Shown: positions 26,439 through 35,519, counted from the stretch's first letter. The stretch: DNA of 64,000 bases from CAVQND01 sp049518415 (GCA_049518415.1 JBEKRX010000003.1:1-64000), one strand, 5' to 3'. Made by a program: numbers and translations. Notes: generated from the sequence alone by a model not told the origin.

Positions 26439-26516
26439 GGTAGCCGCCGACGTTAGTCGGCGCACTATTCGTCCCGCCTCGGCGGGATCAGAGCCGACTG
26501 ACGTCGGCTGCTACAT
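26439..26516. repeat. Nested palindrome cluster
   Basis: The outer arms are imperfect inverted repeats (GTAGCCGCCGACGTTAGTCG on the left; the complement GTAGCAGCCGACGTCAGTCG on the right). They enclose an inner hairpin TCCCGCC-TC-GGCGGGA. It occupies the 211-bp convergent gap between the oxidoreductase stop (26331) and the pseudopilin stop (26543). It may form a bidirectional 3' structure. Confidence 0.75.
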
Positions 26517-26542
26517 GTCGTATGGCGCGGGCGCTGCCACGC

Positions 26543-27373
26543 TCACCGCGTGGTCACCTGTTTGAGTCGAATCCAGTCGGGATTATTTGGGCTGATGCGC
26601 GCCTGTTCCGGGCCTGGGCCTTGGCTGGTTGGGTCGCGCAGGTGGAAGACCTCAGCGTGGCCGTCGGCGAAGTTGAGGCTGAAGCCGCGCTGATGGCGGG
26701 TGGCGGGGAAGCTGGCAAAGGGGCGGCTGTCGTCCATAGTTACCAGGAACAAGGCGTCATCGATGCTGGCTTGGTGCTCATCGGCCATGATAAAGAGGGT
26801 GGCGGGCCCGGCGGCCGTCAGTTCGCTGTCCCGGAGGAAGGTGTGATAACTGTTGGCGCGGCTGATGGTCTCCATGTATCGGCTGCCCATCCAACTGTTC
26901 ATCGAATAGCTGCGGACGCGGGGCACGCCGCGTGTCTGGGACAGGTCAGCCGGGCAGCGGTAAGAGGTGACCTGGGTTGCGTAGGGGAAGAACTTGCCTT
27001 GGCGAATGAGGGCCTGGTTGGTCGAATCGCTCGGGATTTTCATGTTCCCGAGCACCCAGGTATGGGCCGCCGGCCCGGCGGGGGATGGCTCCGGGAGATT
27101 CTCGGCCAACTGGCCCTCGTTGTCCGCCGCATACATCTGGGCGGAGAGGGCGAGTTGCTTGAGATTGTTGGCGCAGGCAGCGCGGTGGCCATTGGCTTTG
27201 GCGGTGGCCAGCGCCGGCAGGAGCAGCGCCACCAGGCTGGCGATGATGGCGATAACGATCAGCAACTCGATCAAAGTGAACCCTGGCAGCCCCGGTGGCA
27301 GGCCATGGGAGAGGCCTGCCCCGCTCCGGGGTCCGGCCGGTTGCAGGGTCGTGATTCGTGAAGCGCAGAACAT
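26543..27373 (-). CDS. Type II secretion-like pseudopilin (prepilin N-methylation domain)
   Basis: This 276-residue protein carries a prepilin peptidase site with a hydrophobic helix (GFTLIELLIVIAIIASLVAL) at about residues 31-51. The CANNLKQLALSAQMYAADNE segment follows, then a C-terminal domain with NFADGHAEVFHL, matching the H-X9-DG-type pseudopilins that are very abundant in Verrucomicrobia and Planctomycetes. Such proteins assemble into short pseudopili or decorate the cell surface. The ~30-residue leader before the cleavage site is long, so the start may lie further downstream. It is divergent from the sensor kinase, with a 130-bp shared promoter region. Confidence 0.88.
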   Translation of the reverse strand: MFCASRITTLQPAGPRSGAGLSHGLPPGLPGFTLIELLIVIAIIASLVALLLPALATAKANGHRAACANNLKQLALSAQMYAADNEGQLAENLPEPSPAGPAAHTWVLGNMKIPSDSTNQALIRQGKFFPYATQVTSYRCPADLSQTRGVPRVRSYSMNSWMGSRYMETISRANSYHTFLRDSELTAAGPATLFIMADEHQASIDDALFLVTMDDSRPFASFPATRHQRGFSLNFADGHAEVFHLRDPTSQGPGPEQARISPNNPDWIRLKQVTTR

Positions 27374-27503
27374 CTGTTGCCGATTACTTTCTTACCCGGC
27401 GGGGAGCGTTTTGAGAAGTGTGTGTTTGAGCGCACACCTTGTGTTTTGGTTGCGCGGGCGGCCCAAGTGTTGGATAATCGGCGCGGTCCGAAACAATCGA
27501 ACG

Positions 27504-30500
27504 ATGCCCAAAGGCTGGTTAAATGTCCTGGGCGCATTGGTGGTGGCGCTGGCAGAAACGAGCTGGGGCCAGAAAGCGCCCAATTGGCGCGTCTATCGTG
27601 TAGCCGACGGCTTGCCCAGCCCCCCGGCTTGCGCCACGGTGACGATTTCGCCTCACGGCAATGTGCTGGTGACGCATCCCGGCATCGCTTGCGTCACCGA
27701 ACTGGATGGCTACACCGTCAAGGTCATCCCCGCGCCCGGGCCGCCCCGGTACCGGGTTTATGAGAGCCCCGCGGGCCAGCTCTGGACGGTGGTGCCGGAA
27801 GGTTTGCTCGAATTCAAGAGGAGCGGGGTCTGGTCCTTGCACGCGGTGCCGGAGATCGCCGCCGTCTTTCAAGCGGGCCTGGCCCGGCCGCTGGACCCGG
27901 TGCCGCTTTACCCGCTGCGGCAGGGGCTGGTGTTGCTTCTGCTGCCCGATCGTTTGCTCGAATTCGATTGCGGCGATCCGTACCATCCCCGCAGCACGGT
28001 GCTGCGCGTAGCGCAGGAGAGCCGATTGGGAAGCTTCACCGGCCTGAGCCCCGCCCACGACCGGGATGGCGGATTATGGGTGGCGGGGGCCCGGGGGCTG
28101 GCCAAGCTGCCGGGGCCGCCCCGCAACCTCAAACCGGAAAGCGAATGGCGCGAATACCTGTTTCCCGCGGCCCTGCCAATTCAAAATCTCCAAGAGCCGC
28201 ACGAGGACAAGAGCGGGAATGTGACGGCCGTGGCCGAGTCCGTGCAGACGCACCAGAAACTGGCCGTTCATTTCGACGGTCAGCAGTGGACGACGGAGGC
28301 GGGCACCGCCGAAAGGATCCGGTTTGCCTGGCGCGGCCCGGAGGGCACCTGCTGGGCGGCGAATTTGAATACGCTGTTCCAGTGCCAGGCGGGCGGGACC
28401 GACATGATCGAGTACGAAGGCATTTCCGCCCGGGCCTACAACGACCTGGCGGTCGAGCCCGGGGGGGCTTTTTGGCTGGCAACCTCCGACGGTTTGTTTC
28501 GTTATGCCCCGCTGGCCTGGCGCAGCCCGCGGTGCGCGCAGACGAATAACTCGCCGGTCCATTGCCTGACGATGGACCACGAAGATCGGCTTTGGTTCAT
28601 TGCCGGCAACCTGCTGCATTCGCTCCGCGCTGACCAGCACGAGGAATACCCTTGCCCGGCGAGCACGGGGCGCCGGCTGCAGGGCGCGCGCGCCCTGGTC
28701 CCGCTCAAGAACGGCGCGCTGTTGCTGGAGGCGGGGGGGCAGTTGCTCACCTTCCAGCCCGCTACCGGGTTCACCCCCATGCCGAGGCAGGAGGGTGGGG
28801 CGCAGTTCAGAGTGCTGGGGACGCTTAAGGACGGCAGCGTCTGCGTCCAAAGCTACCTGCCCGGAGTGACCAATCAGCCCATTCGACTGGAGACCTATGA
28901 CGGCACAAAGCTGGAGCCGTTCGCCGATTCCCCTGCCGAGGCGGCCTTTGGGGGCGAACTGACGGCTCTGTTCGCAGCCCAGAATGGGGATCTCTGGCTG
29001 AGCGGGGACCAGGGCACGGTCTGTTACCACGACCAGAAATGGCGGGCGTTCTTCTCGACGGACCAGACCACGCCCAGGGCGGCCCTGGGCTTTGCGGAGG
29101 TGGGCGATGGCAAGACCTGGTGCGCCACCGAGGACCGGATTTGGGAGTTCGATGGCCGGAACTGGCCGGTGGTCCGGCAGGGGTTTGAGCGGATCAACGG
29201 CCTGGTGCGCACGCGCGACGGCGGCGTCTGGGTGGCGGCCAACAGCGGATTGTACCGCTACTTACCCGCGCAGAACGCCTGGATCGAGAACGGCAGCGAC
29301 GAGGGCCTGCCCAGCGCCGATGTCCGACAGGTCTATGAGGACCGCAGCGGGCGACTCTGGGCCGGGACGGCGCGCGGCTTGAGCTTCTACGACCGGGATG
29401 CCGACAAGGATCCGCCGCTGACCCGCATCCGGGAGTTGACCGAGACGGGCAGGAAGGTCCAGGAAGGCGGGAGCATTGCCCTGTCCTTCGACACGAGCCA
29501 GGACAAATGGAACTACACGCCGCGCGGGCGGTTGCTCTTCTCCTACCGGCTCGACGACCACGAATGGACCCGGTTTTCCGACGAGGCCAATGGGGTCTCC
29601 TTCCCCGACCAGCCGGCCGGGATGCATTACTTGAGCGTGCGCGCCATGGACCGCAACGGCAACTTCGAGGCCAACCCGGCGCGGTATGAGTTCGAAGTCG
29701 TGCTGCCCTGGTACAAGGAGAGCCGCCTGGTGCTGATTGCGCTGGCCGGCCTGGTGGGCGCGCTCTTCTTCGCCGGCCTGGCCTTCAACCGCCACCAGCG
29801 CCTGCTGCGCAGCTATGCCCAGGTGGAAAAAAAGGTCGCCGAACGGACCCGGGAACTGGAAATGGCCCATCGCGAATTGCTGCACAGCCAGAAAATGACG
29901 GCGCTGGGCACGCTCGCCGCGGGCATCGCTCACGATTTCAACAACATCCTCTCGATCATCCAAGGCTCCGCCCAGATCATCGAGGACAATCTGGACAATC
30001 CCCAGAAAGTGCGCACGCGCCTGGACCGCATCAAGACCGTGGTCCAGCAGGGCGCCGGGATCGTCAAGGCCATGCTCGGCTTCAGCCGCGACTCCGGCCA
30101 GCAAGCGGCCCAGTGCGCCATCAACGCCGTGGTGGAAGAAACCATCAAGCTGCTGGGCGACCGTTTCCTGCGGGAAGTGCAGGTCACTTTCCAACCGGCG
30201 CCCAGTCTGCCCGTTCTCACGGCTTCAAAGGATTTGATCCAGCAAATCCTGCTCAACTTCATCTTCAACGCCACCGAATCCACGACCGGGCGCAAGCGCA
30301 TCATCCTCACCACCCGGCCGGTGGACAAGTTGCCGGCCGACCTGGTGCTGGTGCCGGCCCGGGCGGAGAGTTATGTGGCCATTGCGGTGCGGGATTTCGG
30401 GTGCGGCATCCCGCCGGCCAACCTGCCGCGCATCTTTGAACCGTTCTTTACCACCAAGGCCTTCTCCGCCCGCCGCGGCACCGGCCTGGGCCTGTCCATG

Positions 30501-30614
30501 GTCTATCAACTGGCCAGGAAAATGGAAGCCGGGCTGGCCGTGGAATCGGCCGTGGACCAGGGCAGCACATTCACCCTCATCCTGGGCGTGCGCGATTCGA
30601 CCGGCGATAAATGA
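27504..30614 (+). CDS. Periplasmic-propeller sensor histidine kinase
   Basis: This 1,036-residue membrane kinase has a signal peptide and then ~700 residues of WD40-like two-component-regulator propeller repeats (for example DRSGRLWAGTARGLSFYDRD). A Y_Y_Y-type beta domain follows (about residues 670-735). One transmembrane helix is near residues 740-765 (LVLIALAGLVGALFFAGLAF), then a coiled coil and the kinase core. The core has H-box GIAHDFNNIL with H810, N-box NFIFNATEST, G1 DFGCGIPP, F-box FEPFFTTK and G2 GTGLGLSMV. It probably senses an extracellular glycan or breakdown product. The response-regulator gene lies 68 bp downstream. The ATG at 27504 gives the signal peptide. Confidence 0.93.
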   Translation: MPKGWLNVLGALVVALAETSWGQKAPNWRVYRVADGLPSPPACATVTISPHGNVLVTHPGIACVTELDGYTVKVIPAPGPPRYRVYESPAGQLWTVVPEGLLEFKRSGVWSLHAVPEIAAVFQAGLARPLDPVPLYPLRQGLVLLLLPDRLLEFDCGDPYHPRSTVLRVAQESRLGSFTGLSPAHDRDGGLWVAGARGLAKLPGPPRNLKPESEWREYLFPAALPIQNLQEPHEDKSGNVTAVAESVQTHQKLAVHFDGQQWTTEAGTAERIRFAWRGPEGTCWAANLNTLFQCQAGGTDMIEYEGISARAYNDLAVEPGGAFWLATSDGLFRYAPLAWRSPRCAQTNNSPVHCLTMDHEDRLWFIAGNLLHSLRADQHEEYPCPASTGRRLQGARALVPLKNGALLLEAGGQLLTFQPATGFTPMPRQEGGAQFRVLGTLKDGSVCVQSYLPGVTNQPIRLETYDGTKLEPFADSPAEAAFGGELTALFAAQNGDLWLSGDQGTVCYHDQKWRAFFSTDQTTPRAALGFAEVGDGKTWCATEDRIWEFDGRNWPVVRQGFERINGLVRTRDGGVWVAANSGLYRYLPAQNAWIENGSDEGLPSADVRQVYEDRSGRLWAGTARGLSFYDRDADKDPPLTRIRELTETGRKVQEGGSIALSFDTSQDKWNYTPRGRLLFSYRLDDHEWTRFSDEANGVSFPDQPAGMHYLSVRAMDRNGNFEANPARYEFEVVLPWYKESRLVLIALAGLVGALFFAGLAFNRHQRLLRSYAQVEKKVAERTRELEMAHRELLHSQKMTALGTLAAGIAHDFNNILSIIQGSAQIIEDNLDNPQKVRTRLDRIKTVVQQGAGIVKAMLGFSRDSGQQAAQCAINAVVEETIKLLGDRFLREVQVTFQPAPSLPVLTASKDLIQQILLNFIFNATESTTGRKRIILTTRPVDKLPADLVLVPARAESYVAIAVRDFGCGIPPANLPRIFEPFFTTKAFSARRGTGLGLSMVYQLARKMEAGLAVESAVDQGSTFTLILGVRDSTGDK

Positions 30615-30682
30615 ACCCAAGACCGTGAAGCCAAGCACCAGCCAGGCAACAAGCCCGAGGACTGAAGGCCGAAAGCCCAATT

Positions 30683-31327
30683 ATGAATCCCCTCACAATT
30701 CTGATTATCGAAGACGACGACCTGCAGTATGAGATTTATGAAGAGGCCCTCGCCAAGTACAGACTGGTGCGGGTCACCAACGGCAGCCAGGCCATCGCCC
30801 GCATCCCGCAAGACCCGCCCAACCTCTTAATCCTGGATCATGTCCTCTCCGAAGGGGAGCTGGGCCTGGATTTCCTGCCCGAGTTCAAGGAATTGCTCCC
30901 CTACGTGCCGATCATCGTGGTGTCGGGGGCACTGGAGGTGCACGAGCAATTGGCGGCCCTCCAGGGGCCGCGCCGGGCCCATTACTGCCTGACCAAACCG
31001 GTCGATATCCACGCCCTCAAGCGTACCGTGGCCGTCGCCCTCAAGGAGTGTGGCGAACAGGAGGTCGTGCGCCAATTCGAGGCCTTGGAACGCTCCCACC
31101 GCGTCGATGCCCAGGAATTGCTCAGCCGCTCCACCGACCGGCTCAGCCGCCAGAATCACATCCTGGAACTCATCGGCCAATCAGACGAACGCCCTAACAT
31201 CTCCGCCCTGGCCCGGCAGTTCAATGTGGCTCGCCGCACCATCATTCGCGACCTCCAGGAATTAATCCGCCGCGGCCAGCTCAAGCCGGAAGTTTATCCC
31301 GAGTGGCAGAATCCGCTGGAGGATTGA
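30683..31327 (+). CDS. Response regulator with C-terminal HTH
   Basis: This 214-residue protein has an N-terminal receiver domain with acidic pocket IIEDDD (residues 9-13), phosphoacceptor D52 in LILDHVL, VVSG and K105 in LTKPVD. A linker helix follows. The C-terminal winged-helix-like segment (NISALARQFNVARRTIIRDL) resembles the HTH_11/DeoR type more than the usual OmpR or LuxR type. It is almost certainly the partner of the upstream kinase. Its coding end overlaps the 3' end of the convergent polX gene by 34 bp. Confidence 0.9.
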   Translation: MNPLTILIIEDDDLQYEIYEEALAKYRLVRVTNGSQAIARIPQDPPNLLILDHVLSEGELGLDFLPEFKELLPYVPIIVVSGALEVHEQLAALQGPRRAHYCLTKPVDIHALKRTVAVALKECGEQEVVRQFEALERSHRVDAQELLSRSTDRLSRQNHILELIGQSDERPNISALARQFNVARRTIIRDLQELIRRGQLKPEVYPEWQNPLED

Positions 31328-33081
31328 CCGCCCGCCCGTTTCCGGCCCAAGGCCTGGAGCAGGGCCGGGAGCGGGAGGGTGTTGACGACGTCCTGTTTGG
31401 TGAGCCAGCCTTTGCGGGCGATGCCGGCGCCGAGCCGGAGAAAGCGGACATCCTCCAAGCGGTGGGCATCGCAGTTGATCGCGCACTTCACGCCTTTGCT
31501 CTTGGCGTAAGGCCATAAACGCCAGTCCAGGTCGAGCCGCGACGGGTAGGCGTTGAGTTCAATCCAGGTGCCGGTGTCAGCGCAAGCGTCGATGACCGCG
31601 CGCTGGTCCACTTTGTAAGGTTCGCGCTCGAGCAGCAGGCGGCCGCTCAGGTGGCCGAGGATGTGCACGTAGGGGTTTTGCGCGCTCCCGATCAGGCGCC
31701 GGGTCGTCTCCGCCTCGCTCTGGTTGAAGCCTTGATGGATGCTGGCGATGACGACGTCCAGTTCGGCCAGCAATTCATCCGGCAAGTCCAGGGTGCCGTC
31801 CTTCAAGATGTCCACCTCGACGCCGGTAAGCAGCCGGAAATCGCTCCCTTCTTTTGCCAGTTGCTGGTTGAGGGAGCGGATTTCTTTCAGTTGCTCGCGC
31901 AGGCGGGGGGCGTCGAGGCCGTTGGCTTGAAAGGAGGCCTTGGAATGCTCGGTCAGGGCCCAGTAAGCCAGGCCCAGGTCGCGCATGGCCCGGGCGATCT
32001 CCTCCGGGCGCTGGTGGCCGTCGCTCCAGGTGGAGTGATTGTGGAGGGAGCCTTTGAGGTCGGTCCACTGGATGAGCCGGGGCAACGGTCCTTGCTCGGC
32101 CAGGGCCAGCTCGCCCATGTCCTCGCGCAGCTCCGGGGGAATGTAGTGTAACCCAAGCTGCTGGAAGAGCGCCTCCTCCGTTTGGCAGGGCGCCCGCAGG
32201 CGGGCCTCGCGCGTCTCGACTTGCGAGCGGAACAGGCCGTATTCGTTGAGGCGCAGGCCGCGGTCAATCGCCCGCTGGCGCAGGGCGATATTGTGCTCCT
32301 TGCTCCCGGTGAAATAGAGCAGCGCCGATGGGTACTCCGCGTCGCTCACGACCCGGAGGTCACACTGAATTCCGCCCGCCAGTAGCAGGCTGGCCTTGGT
32401 GTCGCCTTTGGCGATGGTGCGCAAGGCCCCGGGTTGCCGGGCGAAGGCGTCAAGCACGCGGTCGGGCGCCTTGGTGGAGGCCACCAGGTCGATGTCGCCG
32501 ATGACTTCGCGATAGCGGCGGAGGCTGCCGGCCGTGCTGCAGCGGATGACGTCGGGGTGAAGGCGCAAGGCCTCGAGCAACTCCTCGGCCAGCGGCAGGG
32601 CCTCGCTGAGCAAATGCCGCGCGGCATAGGCGCGCCGGCGCGCGATGCCCTCGCCGATGTTCGCCTGGGTCTTTTCCCCAAAGCCCTGGAGCCGGGCGAC
32701 TTTGCCCTCCTTGCAGGCCGCTTCCAGTTCCTCGACGGTCTTGATGCCCAGTTGGTCGTGCAAGGCCTTGACCTTCTTCGGCCCCAGCCCGGGAATCTCC
32801 AGCATCGCGACCAATCCTGGCGGCGTGGCCGCTTTGAGCTCCTCGTAGTAGGTCAGCTTGCCCGTCGTCACCAACTCGGTGATTTTCCGCTGCAGCGCCT
32901 CGCCAATGCCTTTGATCTCCCCCAGGCGCCCTTCGGCGACGAGCTTTCCCAGTGGCTCGTTCATCGTCTCCAGGGTGCGGGCCGCGTTCAGATAGGCGCG
33001 CACCTTGAACGGGTTCTCCCCCTTCAACTCCAGCAACGTGGCAATACTGACCAGAATCTCCGCCACCTGATCCTTGTCCAT
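31294..33081 (-). CDS. polX: DNA polymerase/3'-5' exonuclease PolX
   Basis: PolX fills short gaps in base-excision repair. The 595-residue protein has an N-terminal helix-hairpin-helix region (AMLEIPGLGPKKVKALHD) and a family X nucleotidyltransferase core with TAGSLRRYREVIGDIDLVAS. A C-terminal PHP phosphoesterase domain shows metal motif GSLHNHSTWSDG, TGVEVDIL and INCDAHR. The length is close to the family norm (~570-580). The C-terminal tail is slightly long, and its last 34 bp overlap the convergent response-regulator gene. The start is at the natural MDKDQVAEIL. Confidence 0.95.
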   Translation of the reverse strand: MDKDQVAEILVSIATLLELKGENPFKVRAYLNAARTLETMNEPLGKLVAEGRLGEIKGIGEALQRKITELVTTGKLTYYEELKAATPPGLVAMLEIPGLGPKKVKALHDQLGIKTVEELEAACKEGKVARLQGFGEKTQANIGEGIARRRAYAARHLLSEALPLAEELLEALRLHPDVIRCSTAGSLRRYREVIGDIDLVASTKAPDRVLDAFARQPGALRTIAKGDTKASLLLAGGIQCDLRVVSDAEYPSALLYFTGSKEHNIALRQRAIDRGLRLNEYGLFRSQVETREARLRAPCQTEEALFQQLGLHYIPPELREDMGELALAEQGPLPRLIQWTDLKGSLHNHSTWSDGHQRPEEIARAMRDLGLAYWALTEHSKASFQANGLDAPRLREQLKEIRSLNQQLAKEGSDFRLLTGVEVDILKDGTLDLPDELLAELDVVIASIHQGFNQSEAETTRRLIGSAQNPYVHILGHLSGRLLLEREPYKVDQRAVIDACADTGTWIELNAYPSRLDLDWRLWPYAKSKGVKCAINCDAHRLEDVRFLRLGAGIARKGWLTKQDVVNTLPLPALLQALGRKRAGGQSSSGFCHSG

Positions 33082-33149
33082 GTGCGAAGTATGCGGCGCA
33101 ACGTCCCAAGGTCAAGCCAGGAGACTGGACGACGTTGAAGCGTGGACAC

Positions 33150-33310
33150 GGTTATCAGGTTGTCAGGTTATCAAGTTATCAGGTCGGCCAGCGCGGAAAC
33201 TGGCCGGGGAGGCTCGGCTCGAAAGCCTGAGAACCTGACAACTTGACAACCTGACAACTGCATCAACGTTGTAACCATGTAACCACGTAACCTTGTAACG
33301 AGGTAACCTT
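33150..33310. repeat. Long hairpin and octamer tandem repeat upstream of thiD
   Basis: The left arm (33150-33183, units of GGTTATCA/GGTTGTCA) pairs with the right arm (33232-33258). The imperfect stem is about 26 bp with two mismatches by eye, and the loop is ~50 nt. Five 8-base units of the form GTAACCNN follow at 33271-33310 (AT, AC, TT, AG with one change, TT). It fills most of the 263-bp gap between polX and thiD, in the 5' flank of both divergent genes. Confidence 0.75.
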
Positions 33311-33344
33311 TTGCCCTTTTGTATCCCTCGCCGGAGACTACAAT

Positions 33345-34148
33345 GTGCGCGTGTCTAAACGCTTGCATGTACCCATTGCCCTGACGGTGGCTGGTTCGGA
33401 CAGTGGCGGGGGCGCGGGCATCCAGGCCGACTTGAAGACGTTCGCGTCGCTGGGCGTGCATGGGACCAGCGTCATCACCTGCATCACTGCCCAAAATCCC
33501 CGGAGCGTGCGCGGCATCCAGCCGTGCAGTGTGGAGTTGGTGCGGCGCCAGCTCGAGGCGGTCTTTGAGGAGTTGCCGCCCCTGGCGGTGAAGACGGGCC
33601 TGCTCTACTCGGCCCCGGTCATCCGGGCCGTGGCCGCCTTCCTGGGCGGCCGGGCCGGGCCGCCGCTGGTGGTCGATCCCGTCCTGTTCTCGACGAGCGG
33701 CGCGCCCTTGCTTAAACCGACAGCCATCAGGGGCCTGGTCACCGAGCTTCTGCCCCTGGCCTGCCTGGTGATGCCCAACGTGCACGAGGCGGAGGTGTTG
33801 GTGGGCCGGAGGCTGAGGTCGGTGGAAGACCTGCGCGGGGCGGCCCGGGTGCTGCAAGGGCGCTTGGGCTGCGCCGCCCTGGTCAAAGGCGGACACCTGG
33901 GCCGCCTGGAAGAGGCGGTGGATATTTTCTACGATGGCCGGCAGGAGTTGCTGCTGAGCGCCCCCTTTGTGCGGGGCCTGCGCACGCACGGCACCGGCTG
34001 CACCTATTCGGCCGCCGTCACCGGCTACCTGGCCCGGGGGCTCGGCTTGGCCCGAGCCGTCCGCCAGGCCAAGGAATACATCACCCAGGCCATCGTCCAA
34101 AGCCAGCTCGCCGCCGGGCACGCCGTGCTCAACAGCTTCTGGCGTTGA
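33345..34148 (+). CDS. thiD: Hydroxymethylpyrimidine/phosphomethylpyrimidine kinase
   Basis: ThiD phosphorylates HMP and HMP-P in thiamine biosynthesis. The 267-residue protein is a ribokinase-fold enzyme. It has the N-terminal motif GSDSGGGAGIQADLKTF, the substrate region SVITCITAQNP, MPNVHEAEVLVG, and the ATP/anion-hole motif GLRTHGTGCTYSAA with the catalytic region near the end. The start is probably GTG at 33345 or 33351; an overlapping ATG at 33343 is out of frame. No other thiamine gene is adjacent and I found no TPP riboswitch. Confidence 0.94.
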   Translation: MRVSKRLHVPIALTVAGSDSGGGAGIQADLKTFASLGVHGTSVITCITAQNPRSVRGIQPCSVELVRRQLEAVFEELPPLAVKTGLLYSAPVIRAVAAFLGGRAGPPLVVDPVLFSTSGAPLLKPTAIRGLVTELLPLACLVMPNVHEAEVLVGRRLRSVEDLRGAARVLQGRLGCAALVKGGHLGRLEEAVDIFYDGRQELLLSAPFVRGLRTHGTGCTYSAAVTGYLARGLGLARAVRQAKEYITQAIVQSQLAAGHAVLNSFWR

Positions 34149-34180
34149 GGCGCCCGGAAAAGCGCCGTCGAGCCGGCGCA

Positions 34181-34357
34181 CTCCTTCGCGAGGTTGCGCC
34201 TCAGACCAGCTCTGGAATCCCGATTCGGAATCGGGATTCGGAATCGGGATTGCAACCGTAGCGAAGCTTGACCTGATTACAGCGAGTTTTGCCGGTCAAG
34301 GACTCTAAGGCCCAAAGGACAAGCGAATTAGCGCCATCTTCAACGCGAATTGGAATT
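34181..34357. repeat. Composite dispersed repeat after thiD
   Basis: Bases 34181-34305 are the reverse complement of the 5268-5352 plus 5442-5500 sequences, joined without the insertion seen there, and contain tandem CCCGATTCGGAATCGGG-type palindromes. Bases 34312-34357 match one arm of the 21420-21581 element and run into the 3' end of the glycosyltransferase gene, supplying its last five codons and stop. Confidence 0.78.
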
Positions 34358-35335
34358 ACCGCCCGTCACCCGCTCCAGCCCCACCGCCACCGGGGCTCGT
34401 TGCTCGGCGGGCTTCAACCTGGTGAACAAGCCGCGCCAGAACCCATAACCATAGAGGACGTGCGTCAGCACAATCAGCGGGCCGGCCGCCAGACCGCGCC
34501 ACAGCCCGCCCTGCGCCACCAGCACCCCCGCCTGGGCCAGCACGGCCAAGCCATAAAACGCCAGCGGCAGCAGCCACATCTTCCCGGAGGACGTCAGGCT
34601 CACCAGGAACGGCAAAGCGGCCAGATAGACCAGAAACAGGGGCGGCACAAAATTCATCGCCGAGCCCGGCGTCGGGTTCACGCGGAACTGCTCCGCCCTG
34701 CCCCGGCCGTAGGTCCTGAGCATTTTCGCAAAGGCCCTCAGGCTCCGCCGCGGCCGGCGGTGCACGATGAGTTGGGGATCGTAGATCAGTATCCCGCCCC
34801 GCCTTTGCAGTTCGTCCATGAGCGCGTTCTCTTCGTTTGGATAGAGCGCCTCGTTGAAGCCTCCCAGCGCGAGCATGGCGTCCCGGCGCGCCAGCAGGTT
34901 GCAGAGGATGAGCTCCTTCTCGCTGCTCTCGCGCACCGTCCCCACCGGCGCATACCGCGCCCGGCTCCGCCCGAACGCCAGCCAACTCCCCAGCACCAGG
35001 GCGAAAACCCGCTCCAGGGCCGGGGCGTCCGCCGGGCAAAGGTTCGGGCCCCCGGCCATTTTCACCCGCGCCTCGGCGAAATGCCCCGTTCCCCGCCGCA
35101 GGCTGGCCGGCTCAGGCACCGAGTCATCGTCCAGGAAATAGATCAACTCGCCGCGCGCCGCCTGCAGCCCGGCATTGCGCTGCGCGGAAGGCTGGTTGCC
35201 CCGCGCCACTATGATTTCCAGCCGCTCGGGCGGATAATCCAGGGCGCGGCTGGCGGTCACGGCCCGGACCTCGGCCTGCTCGGGCCGCGCCGCAATCAGC
35301 ACCGTCACGCTCGGCACGCTCTCGTCCACGCACAA
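34340..35335 (-). CDS. Family 2 glycosyltransferase with membrane segments
   Basis: This 331-residue GT-A fold enzyme starts VTVLIAARPE. It has the metal-binding FLDDDSVPEP motif near residue 75 and an acceptor region YPNEENALMDELQRRGG. Three or four C-terminal hydrophobic helices (FLVYLAALPFLVSL, LAFYGLAVLAQAGVLVA, LAAGPLIVLTHVLYGYGF) anchor it to the membrane. It probably adds sugars to a lipid- or surface-linked glycan. The start is non-ATG: TTG at 35335 or GTG at 35329. The final NSNSR is encoded by the dispersed repeat. Confidence 0.87.
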   Translation of the reverse strand: MCVDESVPSVTVLIAARPEQAEVRAVTASRALDYPPERLEIIVARGNQPSAQRNAGLQAARGELIYFLDDDSVPEPASLRRGTGHFAEARVKMAGGPNLCPADAPALERVFALVLGSWLAFGRSRARYAPVGTVRESSEKELILCNLLARRDAMLALGGFNEALYPNEENALMDELQRRGGILIYDPQLIVHRRPRRSLRAFAKMLRTYGRGRAEQFRVNPTPGSAMNFVPPLFLVYLAALPFLVSLTSSGKMWLLPLAFYGLAVLAQAGVLVAQGGLWRGLAAGPLIVLTHVLYGYGFWRGLFTRLKPAEQRAPVAVGLERVTGGNSNSR

Positions 35336-35401
35336 AAGCTAAGGTCCGGCGCGAGCAGTTCAAAGTGCAAAGTTGGGCTCAGGTTGTGCCTGTTTTCGGG
35401 T

Positions 35402-35451
35402 AGTGGCGCAGGCGTCTCGCCTGTGCGCACAGGCGAGACGCCTGCGCCACT
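35402..35451. repeat. 50-bp perfect palindrome
   Basis: Each half is exactly complementary to the other (arm AGTGGCGCAGGCGTCTCGCC plus TGTGC, no spacer). It lies between the glycosyltransferase start and the tRNA-Ala promoter. It could extrude as a cruciform or belong to a REP family. Confidence 0.9.
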
Positions 35452-35476
35452 GATGAAAACCCTTGGAAAGATCATT

Positions 35477-35504
35477 TTGACAAATTGGGCCAGGGCGGTA
35501 CATT
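35477..35504 (+). promoter_or_regulatory. Putative sigma-70 promoter of tRNA-Ala
   Basis: A perfect TTGACA at 35477-35482 is followed after 16 bp by TACATT at 35499-35504 (4 of 6 matches). A GC-rich run (CCCCCC) lies just before the expected start near 35511, resembling a stringent discriminator. The tRNA begins at 35520. Confidence 0.6.
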
Positions 35505-35519
35505 CCCCCCACTCTGGTT

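Noticed and set aside
33150..33344. TPP riboswitch upstream of thiD
   Set aside because: CTGAGA and ACCTGA-like words occur, but within short tandem repeats; the conserved helices and the remaining consensus are missing.
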